Shown: positions 9,243-18,684, numbered from the stretch's first letter. The stretch: 64,000 bases of DNA from Agreia sp. COWG (GCF_904528075.1 NZ_LR882035.1:2046001-2110000), one strand, 5' to 3'. A program made the numbers and translations. Notes: generated from the sequence alone by a model not told the origin.

Positions 9243-10505
9243 ATGACAGACGCCCCGCAGGCCGGCGCGCCGCCGACGCTCGACAGCCCCTGGCCGGTCG
9301 GTCTTCTCGCGTCGAAGATCAAGGCGTACATCGACCGCCTCGGCACGGCATGGGTCGAAGGGGAGATCACCCAGTGGGGGGTCTCCGGCGGCAACGTCTA
9401 CGGCAAGATCCGTGACCTCACCGACGACGTGACCATCGGGTTCACTATCTGGTCGAGCGTGCGGAGCCGCCTGGCCGACGATCTCAAGCAGGGCGACCGC
9501 GTCGTCGCGTCCGTCAAGCCGAACTACTGGCTCAAGGGCGGCTCGCTCACGATGCAGGTTTTCGACATGCGCCACGTGGGCCTCGGCGACCTGCTCGAGC
9601 GACTCGAGCGACTGCGCAAGAAGCTGGCATCCGAGGGGCTGTTCGACGTGTCGCGCAAGAAGCGCCTCCCCTTCCTCCCGCACCGCATCGGCCTCATCAC
9701 GGGCAAAGACAGCGACGCCGAAAAAGATGTTCTTCGCAATGCCCAGCTGCGCTGGCCCTCAGTGGAGTTCACCGTGGTGCACGCCGCGGTGCAGGGCGAC
9801 CGCACCCCGGGCGAGGTCGTCGCTGCGATAGAGAAATTGGATGCCGACCCCTCGGTCGATGTCATCATCATCGCCCGAGGCGGCGGAGACTTCCAGAACC
9901 TGCTCGGGTTCAGCGATGAGGCGGTCGTGCGCGCCGCGGCGCGGGCGAGCACCCCGATCGTGAGCGCGATCGGGCACGAGGCCGACCGCCCCCTCCTCGA
10001 CGAGGTGGCAGACCTGCGCGCCTCCACCCCCACCGACGCCGCGAAGCGAGTGGTTCCCGACGTGGCAGAAGAGATGTCCCGTGTGCAGCAGGCCAGGGCA
10101 CGCCTCGGCGTGCGTATCACCCACGTCATCCAGGTGGAGATCGACCGTCTCGGGCAGGTCCGGAGTCGCCCCGTCCTCGCCAACCCGAATTGGCTGATCG
10201 AGATGCGAAGCGAAGAGTTGACGCGCTACGTGGCCAGGGGCACTGAGCTGGCCTCTCGCGTCGTCGAGCGCCACGAAGAGAGCACCAGGCAGCTCGTGTC
10301 GCAGCTGAGGGCACTCTCTCCACAACGAACGCTCGATCGCGGCTACGCGATCGTGCAGATCGACGGCGGCCCGATCGCTCGCACGCAGTCACAGGCACCC
10401 GCCGGAGCCACCCTCACGCTCACACTCGCCGACGGTGCGATCGGCGCAACTTCCACGGGAGAGCTTCGACCCGAGCACCCAGCAACCCCAGCCTCCGCAG
10501 AATAA
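9243..10505 (+). CDS. xseA: Exodeoxyribonuclease VII large subunit
   Basis: 420 residues. Catalytic subunit of exonuclease VII, which degrades single-stranded DNA bidirectionally. An N-terminal OB-fold (WVEGEITQWG, VYGKIRDLTDDV) is followed by the catalytic domain with GLITGKDSDAEKDV and DVIIIARGGGDFQNLLGFSDE, then ISAIGHEADRPLLD-like residues, DLRASTPTDAA, a long helical region and a C-terminal RTLDRGYAIV. ATG 9243 follows an AGGGAG site. It leads a compact run xseA-xseB-DUF4245. Confidence 0.96.
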   Translation: MTDAPQAGAPPTLDSPWPVGLLASKIKAYIDRLGTAWVEGEITQWGVSGGNVYGKIRDLTDDVTIGFTIWSSVRSRLADDLKQGDRVVASVKPNYWLKGGSLTMQVFDMRHVGLGDLLERLERLRKKLASEGLFDVSRKKRLPFLPHRIGLITGKDSDAEKDVLRNAQLRWPSVEFTVVHAAVQGDRTPGEVVAAIEKLDADPSVDVIIIARGGGDFQNLLGFSDEAVVRAAARASTPIVSAIGHEADRPLLDEVADLRASTPTDAAKRVVPDVAEEMSRVQQARARLGVRITHVIQVEIDRLGQVRSRPVLANPNWLIEMRSEELTRYVARGTELASRVVERHEESTRQLVSQLRALSPQRTLDRGYAIVQIDGGPIARTQSQAPAGATLTLTLADGAIGATSTGELRPEHPATPASAE

Positions 10506-10515
10506 GATTGGAATC

Positions 10516-10746
10516 ATGTCTCCCTCCGCGACAACAGCGCCCAGCAGCGACGTCGATGCGCTCAGCTACGAGCAGGCTCGTGACGAGCTCGTTCGCGTGG
10601 TCACCGAGCTAGAGCAGGGCTCATCCACCCTCGAGCAGTCCCTGGCGCTGTGGGAACGCGGCGAGGCCCTCGCACGACGCTGCGAGCATTGGCTGGTCGG
10701 CGCTAAAGCGCGACTCGACGCGGCACGCGCGTCGGTGTCCGAGTAG
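10516..10746 (+). CDS. xseB: Exodeoxyribonuclease VII small subunit
   Basis: 76 residues, the normal size for XseB, a two-helix protein that assembles around XseA. Recognised by LSYEQARDELVRVVTELEQG and SLALWERGEALARRCE. It lies 10 bases after xseA and two bases before the DUF4245 gene. ATG 10516 is chosen because earlier in-frame codons overlap xseA and have no family character. Confidence 0.94.
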   Translation: MSPSATTAPSSDVDALSYEQARDELVRVVTELEQGSSTLEQSLALWERGEALARRCEHWLVGAKARLDAARASVSE

Positions 10747-10748
10747 AG

Positions 10749-11402
10749 GTGGCGACGCGCAGCTCGAAACCCCGCCCCATCGTGGCGGAACTCGGTCGAC
10801 CCGAAACGCTCGAGGAGGAGGCCGCCCGAAAGGCGCAGAACTCCAAGAACTACCGCGAATCCAAGACGATCCGCAACCTGTGGGTGGCCACCGCCGTCAT
10901 CGTCGGGATCGTCGCGCTCATGGTGCTCATCGTGCCGCGAGACGACTCGTCCAGGTTGCAGGCCGTCGACTACAAGGCCGTGGCTGTCAGTGCCCAGCGC
11001 TCGCTGTCCGTGCCTCTGGCCGTACCCGATCTGCCCGATACGTACACGTCCAACGTGGCAGAGATCCGCACGGCGAGCCTCGACAATGTCTCGAGCTGGT
11101 ACCTGGGTCTCATCACCCCATCGAAGTCGTTCCTCTCGATCACACAGGGAGTCGATGCCAACCCCAGCTGGCTCGTCAACGAGCTGCAGCAGACGAGCCC
11201 GACCGACACCGTCTCGATCGATGGAATCGACTGGACCGTCTACGACAACCGTTCCATCGGTCGAGACGTCGGCAATGTCGCCTACGCCCTGACGACAGTC
11301 GCGGGCCGCAGCACCTTCATCGTCGCGGGCACGGCGAGCCCCGAAGAGACGCAGGCACTCGCGTCGACCATCACCGATGCCGTGAAGTCCCAGACCCCCT
11401 GA
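10749..11402 (+). CDS. DUF4245 family membrane-anchored protein
   Basis: 217 residues of unknown function, typical of actinobacteria directly after xseB. A basic cytoplasmic N-terminus (about 45 residues) leads into one membrane helix (about 46-65, VATAVIVGIVALMVLIV) and an extracytoplasmic domain with DYKAVAVSAQRSLSVPLAVP and WTVYDNRS features. The GTG start is two bases after the xseB stop, with AGG overlapping the junction, so translation is probably coupled. No catalytic residues can be inferred. Confidence 0.85.
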   Translation: MATRSSKPRPIVAELGRPETLEEEAARKAQNSKNYRESKTIRNLWVATAVIVGIVALMVLIVPRDDSSRLQAVDYKAVAVSAQRSLSVPLAVPDLPDTYTSNVAEIRTASLDNVSSWYLGLITPSKSFLSITQGVDANPSWLVNELQQTSPTDTVSIDGIDWTVYDNRSIGRDVGNVAYALTTVAGRSTFIVAGTASPEETQALASTITDAVKSQTP

Positions 11403-11442
11403 AGAATCACCTCATGACCACGTCGAGCACGGAGACCGAGAA

Positions 11443-12078
11443 ATGACCGAAGAATCCTTGACACCCACCAGGGTCTGGAACGAGATGGTGCGCGGCAACG
11501 AGCGCTTCATCAACGGCACCCCGAGGCACCCGAGGCAAGACGTCGAGCGTCGTCACCAGATCGCGAGCGGCCAAGCTCCGAGAGCCGCCCTCTTCGGGTG
11601 CAGCGACTCACGACTCGCGGCCGAGATCATCTTCGACAAGGGCCTCGGCGACCTCTTCGTCGTGCGCAACGCGGGCCAGGTCATCTCCGAATCGGTCCTC
11701 GGCAGCCTCGAGTACGCCGTCGCCGTGCTCGGAGTGCCCCTCATCGTCGTTCTCGGACACGATGAGTGCGGTGCCGTCGCAGCCGCCATCGAATCCGTCG
11801 AGCCGGATGCTCCGCAACTGCCCGTGCACATCCGCAGCATCATCGAGAAGATCGTTCCGGCCGTCCGCGCCGCCGGTCACGTCGACGACGCCGAGGGCTC
11901 GTCTGTCGACCCGTTCGAGGTCGGCAGGCTCCACCTGCGCGACACCGTCAAGGAACTCCTCGAGAGTTCCGAGATGATCAGCGATGCCGTGGCAGACGGT
12001 CGGCTCGCCATTGTCGGGGCCAACTATCGCCTCGCCGAGGGTCGCGCCGTTCCCGACCTCGTGATCGGCGACGTCTAA
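11443..12078 (+). CDS. Beta-class carbonic anhydrase
   Basis: 211 residues. Interconverts CO2 and bicarbonate. Zinc ligands and the Asp-Arg dyad are intact: GCSDSR (Cys53, Asp55, Arg57) and GHDECGA (His106, Cys109), with LFVVRNAGQ between them. The ATG is preceded by GGAGACC. It sits between DUF4245 and fumC; bicarbonate supply for anaplerosis next to a TCA-cycle gene is plausible, but no shared promoter is shown. Confidence 0.95.
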   Translation: MTEESLTPTRVWNEMVRGNERFINGTPRHPRQDVERRHQIASGQAPRAALFGCSDSRLAAEIIFDKGLGDLFVVRNAGQVISESVLGSLEYAVAVLGVPLIVVLGHDECGAVAAAIESVEPDAPQLPVHIRSIIEKIVPAVRAAGHVDDAEGSSVDPFEVGRLHLRDTVKELLESSEMISDAVADGRLAIVGANYRLAEGRAVPDLVIGDV

Positions 12079-12156
12079 GCCTCGCCCCCCTCTCCTCGTA
12101 CCAAGAAGACTCCAACGCCGAGACCCGGCGATATGAACAGGAAGGCAGACCACACA

Positions 12157-13581
12157 GTGGTGGACACAGCAACCGAAACAGCAGCGGCGGACGGTTTCCG
12201 AATCGAGCACGACACGATGGGCGAGGTTCGCGTGCCGGCCTCGGCCCGGTACGGTGCCCAGACCCAGAGAGCCGTCGAGAACTTTCCTATCTCGGGCGCG
12301 GGTCTCGAATCCGCCCAGATCGCTGCGTTGGCCCGAATCAAGAAGGCTGCAGCGCTGGCGAACGCCCAGCTGGGCGTGCTCGATCAGCGCATTGCCGAGG
12401 CCATCGCGGCCGCCGCCGACGAGGTCTCCAGCGGAGAGCTCGATGCCGAGTTCCCGATCGACGTCTACCAGACGGGCAGCGGAACGTCGTCGAACATGAA
12501 CATGAACGAGGTACTCGCGAGCCTCGCCACCGAGAAGCTCGGCAGCGTCGTGCACCCCAACGACCACGTGAACGCGTCACAGTCTTCCAACGACGTGTTC
12601 CCCACCTCGGTGCACGTCGCGGTGACCAGCGCGCTGATCCATCAGCTGATCCCCTCGCTCGAGCACCTCGCCGAGGCCCTCGAGACGAAGGCCCAGCTGT
12701 GGAAGACGGCGGTGAAGGCGGGTAGGACCCACCTCATGGACGCCACTCCGGTGACCCTGGGACAGGAATTCGGCGGCTACGCCATGCAGATGCGGCTCGG
12801 TATCGAGCGGGTACGCTCTGCGCTCCCCCGGGTTGCCGAGGTGCCCCTCGGCGGCACCGCCGTCGGAACGGGTATCAACACCCCGGCTGGATTCCCTCAG
12901 CTCGTCATCCGGCTCCTCGCCGAGGAGACCGGTCTTCCCGTCACCGAGGCGCGCGACCACTTCGAGGCTCAGGGGGCTCGCGATTCGCTGGTCGAGGCAT
13001 CCGGCGCCCTGCGCGTTCTCGCGGTGAGCCTGACCAAGATCTGCAACGACCTGCGGTGGATGGGCTCCGGCCCGAACGCCGGACTCGGAGAGCTGCACAT
13101 CCCCGATCTGCAGCCCGGATCGTCGATCATGCCGGGCAAGGTCAACCCCGTGATCCCCGAAGCCGTGCTGATGGTGTGTTCGCGCGTGATCGGAAACGAC
13201 GCGAGCATCGCCTGGTCGGGCGCATCCGGAGCGTTCGAGCTGAACGTGGCGATTCCCGTCATGGGAACCGCCCTCCTCGAATCGATCCGCCTGCTGTCGA
13301 CCTCGAGCGTTCTCCTCGCAGACAAGACCGTCGCGGGGCTCGAGGCGAACCTCGAACACGCTCGCGCCCTGGCCGAGTCCTCCCCCTCGATCGTTACGCC
13401 GCTGAACCGCGTCATCGGCTACGAAGCCGCTGCCAAGATCGCCAAGCACTCGGTGGCGAACAAGCGCACCGTGCGCGAGAGTGTGATCGACCTCGGCTTC
13501 GTCGAGCGCGGAGAGGTCACTCTCGAGCAGCTCGACAGCGCACTCGACGTGCTGTCGATGACGGCGCCGCCCCAGGCGTAA
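12157..13581 (+). CDS. fumC: Class II fumarate hydratase
   Basis: About 474 residues. Hydrates fumarate to L-malate in the TCA cycle; iron-independent class II enzyme of the aspartase/fumarase superfamily. Signature [11 protein letters not shown] is present, as are [29 protein letters not shown] and TALSPxIGY-equivalent [10 protein letters not shown]. Start: an ATG at 12133 lacks a ribosome binding site, whereas AGGAAGG at 12139-12145 lies 11 bases before a GTG at 12157 (another GTG follows at 12160), so the GTG is preferred. Convergent with the prepilin peptidase gene, six bases apart. Confidence 0.95.
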   Translation: MVDTATETAAADGFRIEHDTMGEVRVPASARYGAQTQRAVENFPISGAGLESAQIAALARIKKAAALANAQLGVLDQRIAEAIAAAADEVSSGELDAEFPIDVYQTGSGTSSNMNMNEVLASLATEKLGSVVHPNDHVNASQSSNDVFPTSVHVAVTSALIHQLIPSLEHLAEALETKAQLWKTAVKAGRTHLMDATPVTLGQEFGGYAMQMRLGIERVRSALPRVAEVPLGGTAVGTGINTPAGFPQLVIRLLAEETGLPVTEARDHFEAQGARDSLVEASGALRVLAVSLTKICNDLRWMGSGPNAGLGELHIPDLQPGSSIMPGKVNPVIPEAVLMVCSRVIGNDASIAWSGASGAFELNVAIPVMGTALLESIRLLSTSSVLLADKTVAGLEANLEHARALAESSPSIVTPLNRVIGYEAAAKIAKHSVANKRTVRESVIDLGFVERGEVTLEQLDSALDVLSMTAPPQA

Positions 13582-13587
13582 CCCCCG

Positions 13588-14235
13588 TCAGATCGAGCGA
13601 GCGCCGACCGCGCACACGGCAGCCGCCCAGAAGCCCGCGATGAGAAACGGGCCGAAAGGCATGCGTGACCTGCGGTCGGCGCGGCGCTGTACGAGCAGCA
13701 CAGCCGATACGACGCCCCCGGCAAGCAGTGCGAGCATCAGCGATACCGTGACCAGGTAGGGCGAGACCAGACCGAGGCATCCGGCCTGCACCACGGCGAG
13801 CTTGACGTCGCCCATACCCAGTACCCCAGCGAGGTTGGCGACCAGCAGAAGTGCACCCACGACGACTGCGCCGACCAGCGCGGCCCACGGCGCGTCGCCG
13901 GCGGCCGCCCACCACCACGCGAGGTCGGCGGCCAGCGTCATGAAGCCGGGCACGACGAGCACGTTGGGCAGGCGGTGCACTCGCAGATCGATGAGGCACA
14001 GCGCGGGGCTCACGAGGGCGAGCCACACGGCCGTGAGAATGCCGGGAACCGGCCCGAAGCTGTAGATCGCCGCAGCGACGAGGAGCCCCATCACGGGAAA
14101 CTGCCAAGGGCGCATCCATCCCAGCGCAATGCGAGCGGTGAAGGGATGCGTCGACTCACGCTGGGCGGCTGACATGGGCACCACCGTAGCCACTTTCGTG
14201 ATCGCGGTCCCGGTGTTCTCCACAGGTGAAGACAT
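13588..14235 (-). CDS. A24-type prepilin peptidase, methyltransferase domain absent
   Basis: 215 residues with at least six hydrophobic segments. Family A24 aspartyl peptidases cleave prepilin-like leaders at the membrane. The two catalytic aspartates are visible: Asp83 in LIDLRVHRLPN and Asp143 in GMGDVKL. The N-terminal zinc/methyltransferase domain of full-length PilD is absent, as in many actinobacterial homologues. No pilin or pilus assembly gene is in the window, so this is an orphan copy. ATG 14235 is preceded by GAGAGG; that site lies inside an inverted repeat. A second in-frame ATG 20 codons later is possible. Confidence 0.85.
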   Translation of the reverse strand: MSSPVENTGTAITKVATVVPMSAAQRESTHPFTARIALGWMRPWQFPVMGLLVAAAIYSFGPVPGILTAVWLALVSPALCLIDLRVHRLPNVLVVPGFMTLAADLAWWWAAAGDAPWAALVGAVVVGALLLVANLAGVLGMGDVKLAVVQAGCLGLVSPYLVTVSLMLALLAGGVVSAVLLVQRRADRRSRMPFGPFLIAGFWAAAVCAVGARSI

Positions 14236-14244
14236 AGGGATGGC

Positions 14245-14272
14245 CTCTCGAGTTCGTGGAGACACTCGAGAG
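14245..14272 (-). promoter_or_regulatory. Inverted repeat covering the prepilin peptidase ribosome binding site
   Basis: Nine-base perfect arms (CTCTCGAGT and ACTCGAGAG) separated by ten bases, between the phoH stop and the peptidase start. On the minus strand the downstream arm contains GAGAG of the Shine-Dalgarno sequence, so the hairpin would hide it. It could equally be a weak terminator for phoH, but no T-run follows. Confidence 0.5.
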
Positions 14273-14313
14273 ACCACCCCGATCGGCTAGGTCATCGGTG
14301 CTGGGGCGACGAA

Positions 14314-15687
14314 TCAGGCCAGCTCGTTGGACTCCAGCATCTCTGTCACGAGCGCTGCGATCGCGCTGCGCTCGGATCGGGTGAGCGTCATGTGGCCGAA
14401 CAGCGGGTGGCCCTTCAACGTCTCGATCACCGAGGCGACGCCGTCGTGTCGGCCGACACGCAGATTGTCGCGCTGGGCGACGTCGTGCGTCAGCACCACT
14501 CGCGAGTTCTGACCGATACGGCTCAGTACCGTGAGCAGAACGTTGCGCTCGAGTGACTGGGCCTCGTCCACGATCACGAATGCATCGTGCAGTGATCGTC
14601 CGCGGATGTGCGTGAGGGGCAGCACCTCGAGGATGTTGCGCTCGATCACCTCGTCGATCACGTTCTGCGACACGATCGAACCGAGCGTGTCGAAGACCGC
14701 CTGCGCCCAGGGGTTCATTTTCTCAGTCGCGTCGCCGGGCAGGAAGCCGAGCTCCTGTCCTCCGACGGCGTAGAGCGGCCTGAACACCATGATCTTGCGG
14801 TGCTGCTGCTTTTCGAGCACGGCCTCGAGACCCGCGCAGAGGGCCAGGGCCGACTTTCCCGTTCCGGCCCGACCTCCCAGCGAGATGATTCCGACCTCGG
14901 GATCGAGCAGCATGTCGATGGCCACCCGCTGCTCGGCGCTGCGTCCGTGCAGGCCGAAGACGTCACGGTCACCTCGAACGAGACGGAAGCTGCGCTTACC
15001 GGTGACCCTTCCGAGCGCCGATCCTCGATCCGAGTGGATGACGAGGCCGGTGTTCACCGGGATGCCTTCCACCAGGTCGGTGTCCATCCCTTCCGCGTCG
15101 TAGAGCTTCGACATCTGATCGGAGCCGAGTGTGATGTCGGCCAGTCCCGTCCATCCGGAGTCGACCGCGAGCTCAGCCCGATATTCTTCGGCGGCGAGAC
15201 CGATCGACGCCGCCTTCACCCGAAGGGGCAGGTCTTTCGAGACGACGGTCACGTCGAGTCCGTCGTTGGCGAGGTTCATGGCCACGGCAAGGATGCGCGA
15301 GTCGTTGTCTCCCAGTTGCAGGCCCGACGGGAGCACAGACATGTTGGAGTGGTTGAGTTCCACCCTGAGGCTGCCGCCCTCCCCGACGGCGATCGGAAAG
15401 TCGAGTCGCTCGTGCAGCACGCGCAGCTCGTCGAGGTTGCGCAGCGCCTGGCGGGCGAAGTACCCGATTTCCGGGTCGTTCCGCTTGGATTCCAGCTCCG
15501 TGATGACGATGACCGGAAGAACGACGGGGTGTTCCGCGAAACGGAAGATCGCCTTCGGGTCGGACAGCAGAACCGAGGTGTCGAGAACGTAGGTACGTTC
15601 CTTCTGGCTGCTGCCGGATGGTGAAGAAGCGGAGTCCCGCGTGCGGGCCCCGGTCGAGACGGGCTGGTGGGAATTGCGATCGGCCAC
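14314..15687 (-). CDS. PhoH family protein: PIN ribonuclease-PhoH ATPase fusion
   Basis: 457 residues, PhoH2 architecture. An N-terminal PIN domain (about 32-170) starts with [12 protein letters not shown] and carries TELESKRND and the acidic [10 protein letters not shown] motif; the C-terminal PhoH ATPase (about 225-457) has Walker [14 protein letters not shown] and Walker B-like [12 protein letters not shown]. Characterised PhoH2 proteins unwind and cleave RNA. The GTG start has GGAG seven bases upstream. The N-terminal 30 residues are Ser/Thr/Arg-rich and likely disordered. Upstream is a 225-base gap that must hold its promoter. Confidence 0.93.
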   Translation of the reverse strand: MADRNSHQPVSTGARTRDSASSPSGSSQKERTYVLDTSVLLSDPKAIFRFAEHPVVLPVIVITELESKRNDPEIGYFARQALRNLDELRVLHERLDFPIAVGEGGSLRVELNHSNMSVLPSGLQLGDNDSRILAVAMNLANDGLDVTVVSKDLPLRVKAASIGLAAEEYRAELAVDSGWTGLADITLGSDQMSKLYDAEGMDTDLVEGIPVNTGLVIHSDRGSALGRVTGKRSFRLVRGDRDVFGLHGRSAEQRVAIDMLLDPEVGIISLGGRAGTGKSALALCAGLEAVLEKQQHRKIMVFRPLYAVGGQELGFLPGDATEKMNPWAQAVFDTLGSIVSQNVIDEVIERNILEVLPLTHIRGRSLHDAFVIVDEAQSLERNVLLTVLSRIGQNSRVVLTHDVAQRDNLRVGRHDGVASVIETLKGHPLFGHMTLTRSERSAIAALVTEMLESNELA

Positions 15688-15912
15688 GATAACTCCATCC
15701 CCGAGCGCGATGCACTCGGATCACTGTGGCGAGCCGGCCCCTAAGCCTTTCTCAAGTCTTTAGGTTTTCCCCGAGTCGTACTTATGTGGCCGACCCGACC
15801 AGGTGCCATACCTGATGAAGCCGACGCTACGTCCCTCCGTGTTAACGACGGTAACGACACGCCCCGCGTCGAGTTACGTTCATGTAAAAGACGCCGGATG
15901 CCAACGAGCTGC
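15688..15912. other. Intergenic region uppS-phoH
   Basis: 225 bases between the uppS stop and the phoH start, both minus-strand. It is less GC-rich than its surroundings, with AAAACCTAAAG and TTGAGAAAGG on the minus strand in the phoH-proximal half. I see no hairpin with a T-run, no tRNA and no credible small ORF; it presumably contains the phoH promoter. Confidence 0.4.
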
Positions 15913-16698
15913 TCAGCCCCCGAAGCGCCGGTGCCGCCGGGAATAGTCGCGCAGTGCCCGGAGGAAGTCGACCTGCCTGATGTCGGGCCCGAGGGCCTCC
16001 ATGAAATAGAACTCGCTGTGCGCGCTCTGCCAGAGCATGAAGTCGCTGAGTCGCTGCTCGCCCGAGGTGCGGATGACCAGGTCGGGATCGCGCTGACCGC
16101 CCGTGTAGAGATGGTCGGCGATGAGTTCCTGGTCGATGCTCTCGGCCAGGTCTTCGAGGGTGTGGCCCTGCGCCTGGTGGGCACGGATGATGCTGCGCAC
16201 GGCGTCTGCGATCTCGGTACGGCCGCCATAGCCCACCGCGAGGTTCACGTGTAAGCCCCTGTGCGAGGCCGTGCGCGCCTCCGCGTCGTCGAGGGCACCC
16301 ACGAGGGGCAGGGGAAGTCCGAGGTCACTGCCGACGTGCTTGATGCGCCAGTCGCGAAAGTGCGAGAGGTCGCCCGCGAGCTCGGCGATGATCTCGACCA
16401 GCTCGTCGAGTTCGTCTTTCTTGCGGCTCGTGAGGTTGTCGGTCGACAGCAGGTAGAGGGTCACGACCTCGATGCCGAGGTCGTCGCACCACACCAGGAA
16501 CTCGCGCATCTTCGCCGCGCCTGCCCTGTGCCCGTGGGCCGCCGTGCCGAGCAGCCTCTGCTTGGCCCAACGCCTGTTGCCGTCGATGATCATGGCCACG
16601 TGGTGAGGCAGGGTCTCCGATTCGAGCTCTCGCCGCAGCCTCTTCTGGTAGAGACCGTAGAGGAAGCCGCTTCCCCGTGGGGTCTCATCGATGGACAC
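15913..16698 (-). CDS. uppS: Isoprenyl transferase (cis-prenyl diphosphate synthase)
   Basis: 261 residues. Condenses IPP onto an allylic diphosphate to make the polyprenyl carrier lipid for cell-wall synthesis. The catalytic aspartate is Asp39 in MIIDGNRRWAK; GHRAGA, YLLSTDN, AVGYGGRTEI, DLVIRTSGEQRLSDFMLWQ and SEFYF follow in family order. The GTG start at 16698 has no Shine-Dalgarno but a TAGCGT box exactly six bases upstream, so a leaderless transcript is likely. Divergent from trhA, with both -10 boxes packed into 70 bases. Confidence 0.95.
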   Translation of the reverse strand: MSIDETPRGSGFLYGLYQKRLRRELESETLPHHVAMIIDGNRRWAKQRLLGTAAHGHRAGAAKMREFLVWCDDLGIEVVTLYLLSTDNLTSRKKDELDELVEIIAELAGDLSHFRDWRIKHVGSDLGLPLPLVGALDDAEARTASHRGLHVNLAVGYGGRTEIADAVRSIIRAHQAQGHTLEDLAESIDQELIADHLYTGGQRDPDLVIRTSGEQRLSDFMLWQSAHSEFYFMEALGPDIRQVDFLRALRDYSRRHRRFGG

Positions 16699-16704
16699 AC
16701 GGAT

Positions 16705-16710
16705 ACGCTA
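16705..16710 (-). promoter_or_regulatory. Leaderless -10 box of uppS
   Basis: TAGCGT, six bases, then GTG at 16698. Confidence 0.45.
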
Positions 16711-16756
16711 CCCGTCTTCGTCGTGATTCTCCCAGCGGCACGGGTGGGGCCGCGCG

Positions 16757-16762
16757 TACTCT
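16757..16762 (+). promoter_or_regulatory. Leaderless -10 box of trhA
   Basis: TACTCT, six bases, then ATG at 16769; no ribosome binding site is present in the gap. Confidence 0.5.
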
Positions 16763-16768
16763 TGAGAC

Positions 16769-17467
16769 ATGGCCGCGTCCCTCCCGAATATTCCCCTGCT
16801 GGACGACGCCGCCCAGCAGCCTGCCGAGGTCAAGCCGACCTGGCGCGGTTGGATTCACGCGGGCACATTCCCCGTGGCGATCGTCGCCGGCATCGTTCTC
16901 ATCTGCCTCGCCGACGGGGCCGCAGCGAAAGCAGCGAGCGCCGTCTTCATGGCGACCTCGCTGCTGCTCTTCGGCAACTCGGCCCTGTATCACCGCTTCA
17001 ACTGGAAACCGAAGATGAAGCGCCTGTTGAAGCGCATCGATCACGCCAACATCTTCTTGCTCATCGCGGGAACCTACACCCCGATCGCCGTGCTCGCGCT
17101 CCCTCCGGAGAAGGGCATCCTGCTGCTGTGTCTGGTGTGGGCCGGCGCCCTCTTCGGCATCGGCTTCAGGGTCTTCTGGATCGACGCGCCCCGCTGGCTC
17201 TACGTGCTGCTCTACCTGGTGCTCAGTTGGGCAGCCGTCATGTACCTCGGAGACCTGCTGGCGACGAACGCCACGATGATGGTGCTCGTTCTCGTCGGCG
17301 GCCTCTGCTACACGGTGGGCGCCGTGGTGTACGCGCTCAAGCGGCCGAATCCATTCCCCGGCCACTTCGGTTTCCACGAGATCTTCCACGCGCTCACCCT
17401 GGTGGCATTCCTCTGCCACTGGACGGCGATCCTGCTCATCGTGCTGAAGCCCAGTTACGGCGGTTAG
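16769..17467 (+). CDS. trhA: Hemolysin III / TrhA family (PAQR-like) membrane protein
   Basis: 232 residues with seven predicted membrane helices. PAQR-like conserved residues occur in the usual places: SALYHRFNW after helix 2, RIDHANIFLLIAGTYTP (helix 3) and FHEIFHALTLVAFLCHW (last helix), giving the Ser, Asp and three His of the metal site. Bacterial relatives affect membrane lipid homeostasis; the old hemolysin label is not well founded. The stop interlocks with that of the following minus-strand gene in TTAG. Confidence 0.9.
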   Translation: MAASLPNIPLLDDAAQQPAEVKPTWRGWIHAGTFPVAIVAGIVLICLADGAAAKAASAVFMATSLLLFGNSALYHRFNWKPKMKRLLKRIDHANIFLLIAGTYTPIAVLALPPEKGILLLCLVWAGALFGIGFRVFWIDAPRWLYVLLYLVLSWAAVMYLGDLLATNATMMVLVLVGGLCYTVGAVVYALKRPNPFPGHFGFHEIFHALTLVAFLCHWTAILLIVLKPSYGG

Positions 17468-17733
17468 GGCCGGTCGTCTCCGGGGTTCGGCGTTCCGGAT
17501 GCGGCGTCGCTCGCCTCGCGGTCGAGTTGCTCCCGTACCTGCGCGCGATAGTTGACCCTCCGGATGCGCCGCACCATGTCGATCACCAAAAGGATCACCA
17601 GCGCGGCGACGCCGAAGGTGGCGATGAAGCCGACGATGCCCGGTGTGACGGTGTCGGGGTCGAATTGGGGCTGATCGTCGAAGCGCACCATTCCCGCAAC
17701 GACAGCGTTCAGCATCAGGTCAGACGGAGACAT
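17464..17733 (-). CDS. Small single-pass membrane protein, unknown function
   Basis: 89 residues. One membrane helix (about 34-54, ending ILLVIDMVRRIRRVNYR) flanked by an acidic extracytoplasmic N-terminus and a basic then acidic cytoplasmic tail. Overlaps the end of mca by 14 bases on the same strand, so it is likely co-translated. Of two ATGs six bases apart, the second (17733) has GAGG at six bases, the first has it immediately adjacent. Similar short proteins follow mca in related genomes, to my recollection; no function is known to me. Confidence 0.7.
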   Translation of the reverse strand: MSPSDLMLNAVVAGMVRFDDQPQFDPDTVTPGIVGFIATFGVAALVILLVIDMVRRIRRVNYRAQVREQLDREASDAASGTPNPGDDRP

Positions 17734-18595
17734 CGTCATCCTCTATTCCGGCGAAGAGATCCGCCTCGGGCATCTCTGAGCTCACGGTTGACGACACGAG
17801 CTGGTAGTCCTCATAGGGCCACGCCTTCTGCTGCAGCTCATTCGGCCAGAAGAAGAAGGCACTGTCGGGTGAGACTTGGCTGGCGTGCGCCCTGAGCGCA
17901 TTGTCGCGCACCTCGAAGAAGGCGCCGGCCGGCACCTGCGTCGTGGCGAGAAACGGCTTCTCCTCCATCCACGACCGCATCTCGGTCATCTTCGCGATGA
18001 GTGGGCTGTCCGGGTCGTCGGCAAGGATCTCGTCATGGACGGCCTTCATGCGCTGGTAGCTGAAGATGCGGTCGTAGTAGAGCTTCGACACCGCCCACGG
18101 TTCACCCGCGTCGGGGTAGGCCGAGGCATCCGATGCTGCCTCGAGCGCGCGCACCGAGATCTCGTGGCACCGGATGTGGTCGGGGTGCGGGTATCCGCCG
18201 TTCTCGTCGTAGGTGATGAGCACCTGCGGCTTGAACTCCCGGATCAGGCGCACGAGTGGCTCGGCAGAGATCTCGACGGGGATGGCGGCGAAGGCGTTGA
18301 CGGGCAGGGCCTCACCCTCTTCGGGCAGCCCCGAATCGGCGTAGCCCAGCCAGCGATGCTCGAAACCGACGACCTTCTGGGCCGCCTCCATCTCGTGGCG
18401 TCGCAGTCCGGCCATGTCGCGTTCCGCGTGGCGGCGGCCCGCGAGACCCTCGTTCAGGATGCTGCCCCGTTCTCCGGAGGTGCAGCTCACGACCATGACC
18501 TCGGTGCCGCGGTCCACGTAGTAGGCGTAAGTGGCAGCGCCTTTGCTGGATTCGTCGTCGGGATGGGCGTGCACTGCCATGAGGCGCAAGGTCAC
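17720..18595 (-). CDS. mca: Mycothiol S-conjugate amidase
   Basis: 291 residues of the LmbE/PIG-L deacetylase family. Cleaves the amide bond of mycothiol S-conjugates, releasing glucosaminyl-inositol and a mercapturic acid for export. Zinc site residues are in AVHAHPDDESSKGAAT and GGYPHPDHIRCHE; TSGERGSILNEG is typical. Length and the C-terminal FFFWPNELQQKAWPYEDYQL favour Mca over the deacetylase MshB. The GTG start is preceded by GAGGAGA at eight bases. Indicates an actinobacterium that uses mycothiol. Confidence 0.93.
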   Translation of the reverse strand: MTLRLMAVHAHPDDESSKGAATYAYYVDRGTEVMVVSCTSGERGSILNEGLAGRRHAERDMAGLRRHEMEAAQKVVGFEHRWLGYADSGLPEEGEALPVNAFAAIPVEISAEPLVRLIREFKPQVLITYDENGGYPHPDHIRCHEISVRALEAASDASAYPDAGEPWAVSKLYYDRIFSYQRMKAVHDEILADDPDSPLIAKMTEMRSWMEEKPFLATTQVPAGAFFEVRDNALRAHASQVSPDSAFFFWPNELQQKAWPYEDYQLVSSTVSSEMPEADLFAGIEDDDVSV

Positions 18596-18618
18596 TTCTC
18601 GGTTCTCCTCAGCTTGGC

Positions 18619-18659
18619 CGATTAGCCTAGAGGTCTAGACCAACACCTCAGCCTAATCG
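18619..18659. promoter_or_regulatory. Symmetric elements between mca and the DUF4307 gene
   Basis: The 89-base divergent region holds a perfect 10-base palindrome GGTCTAGACC (18632-18641) inside a wider inverted repeat CGATTAG (18619-18625) / CTAATCG (18653-18659). The two are not concentric. They could be operator sites for either gene, or chance; no matching regulator is encoded nearby. Confidence 0.3.
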
Positions 18660-18684
18660 CTGCATCTGAGAGGCATCCATTCGC

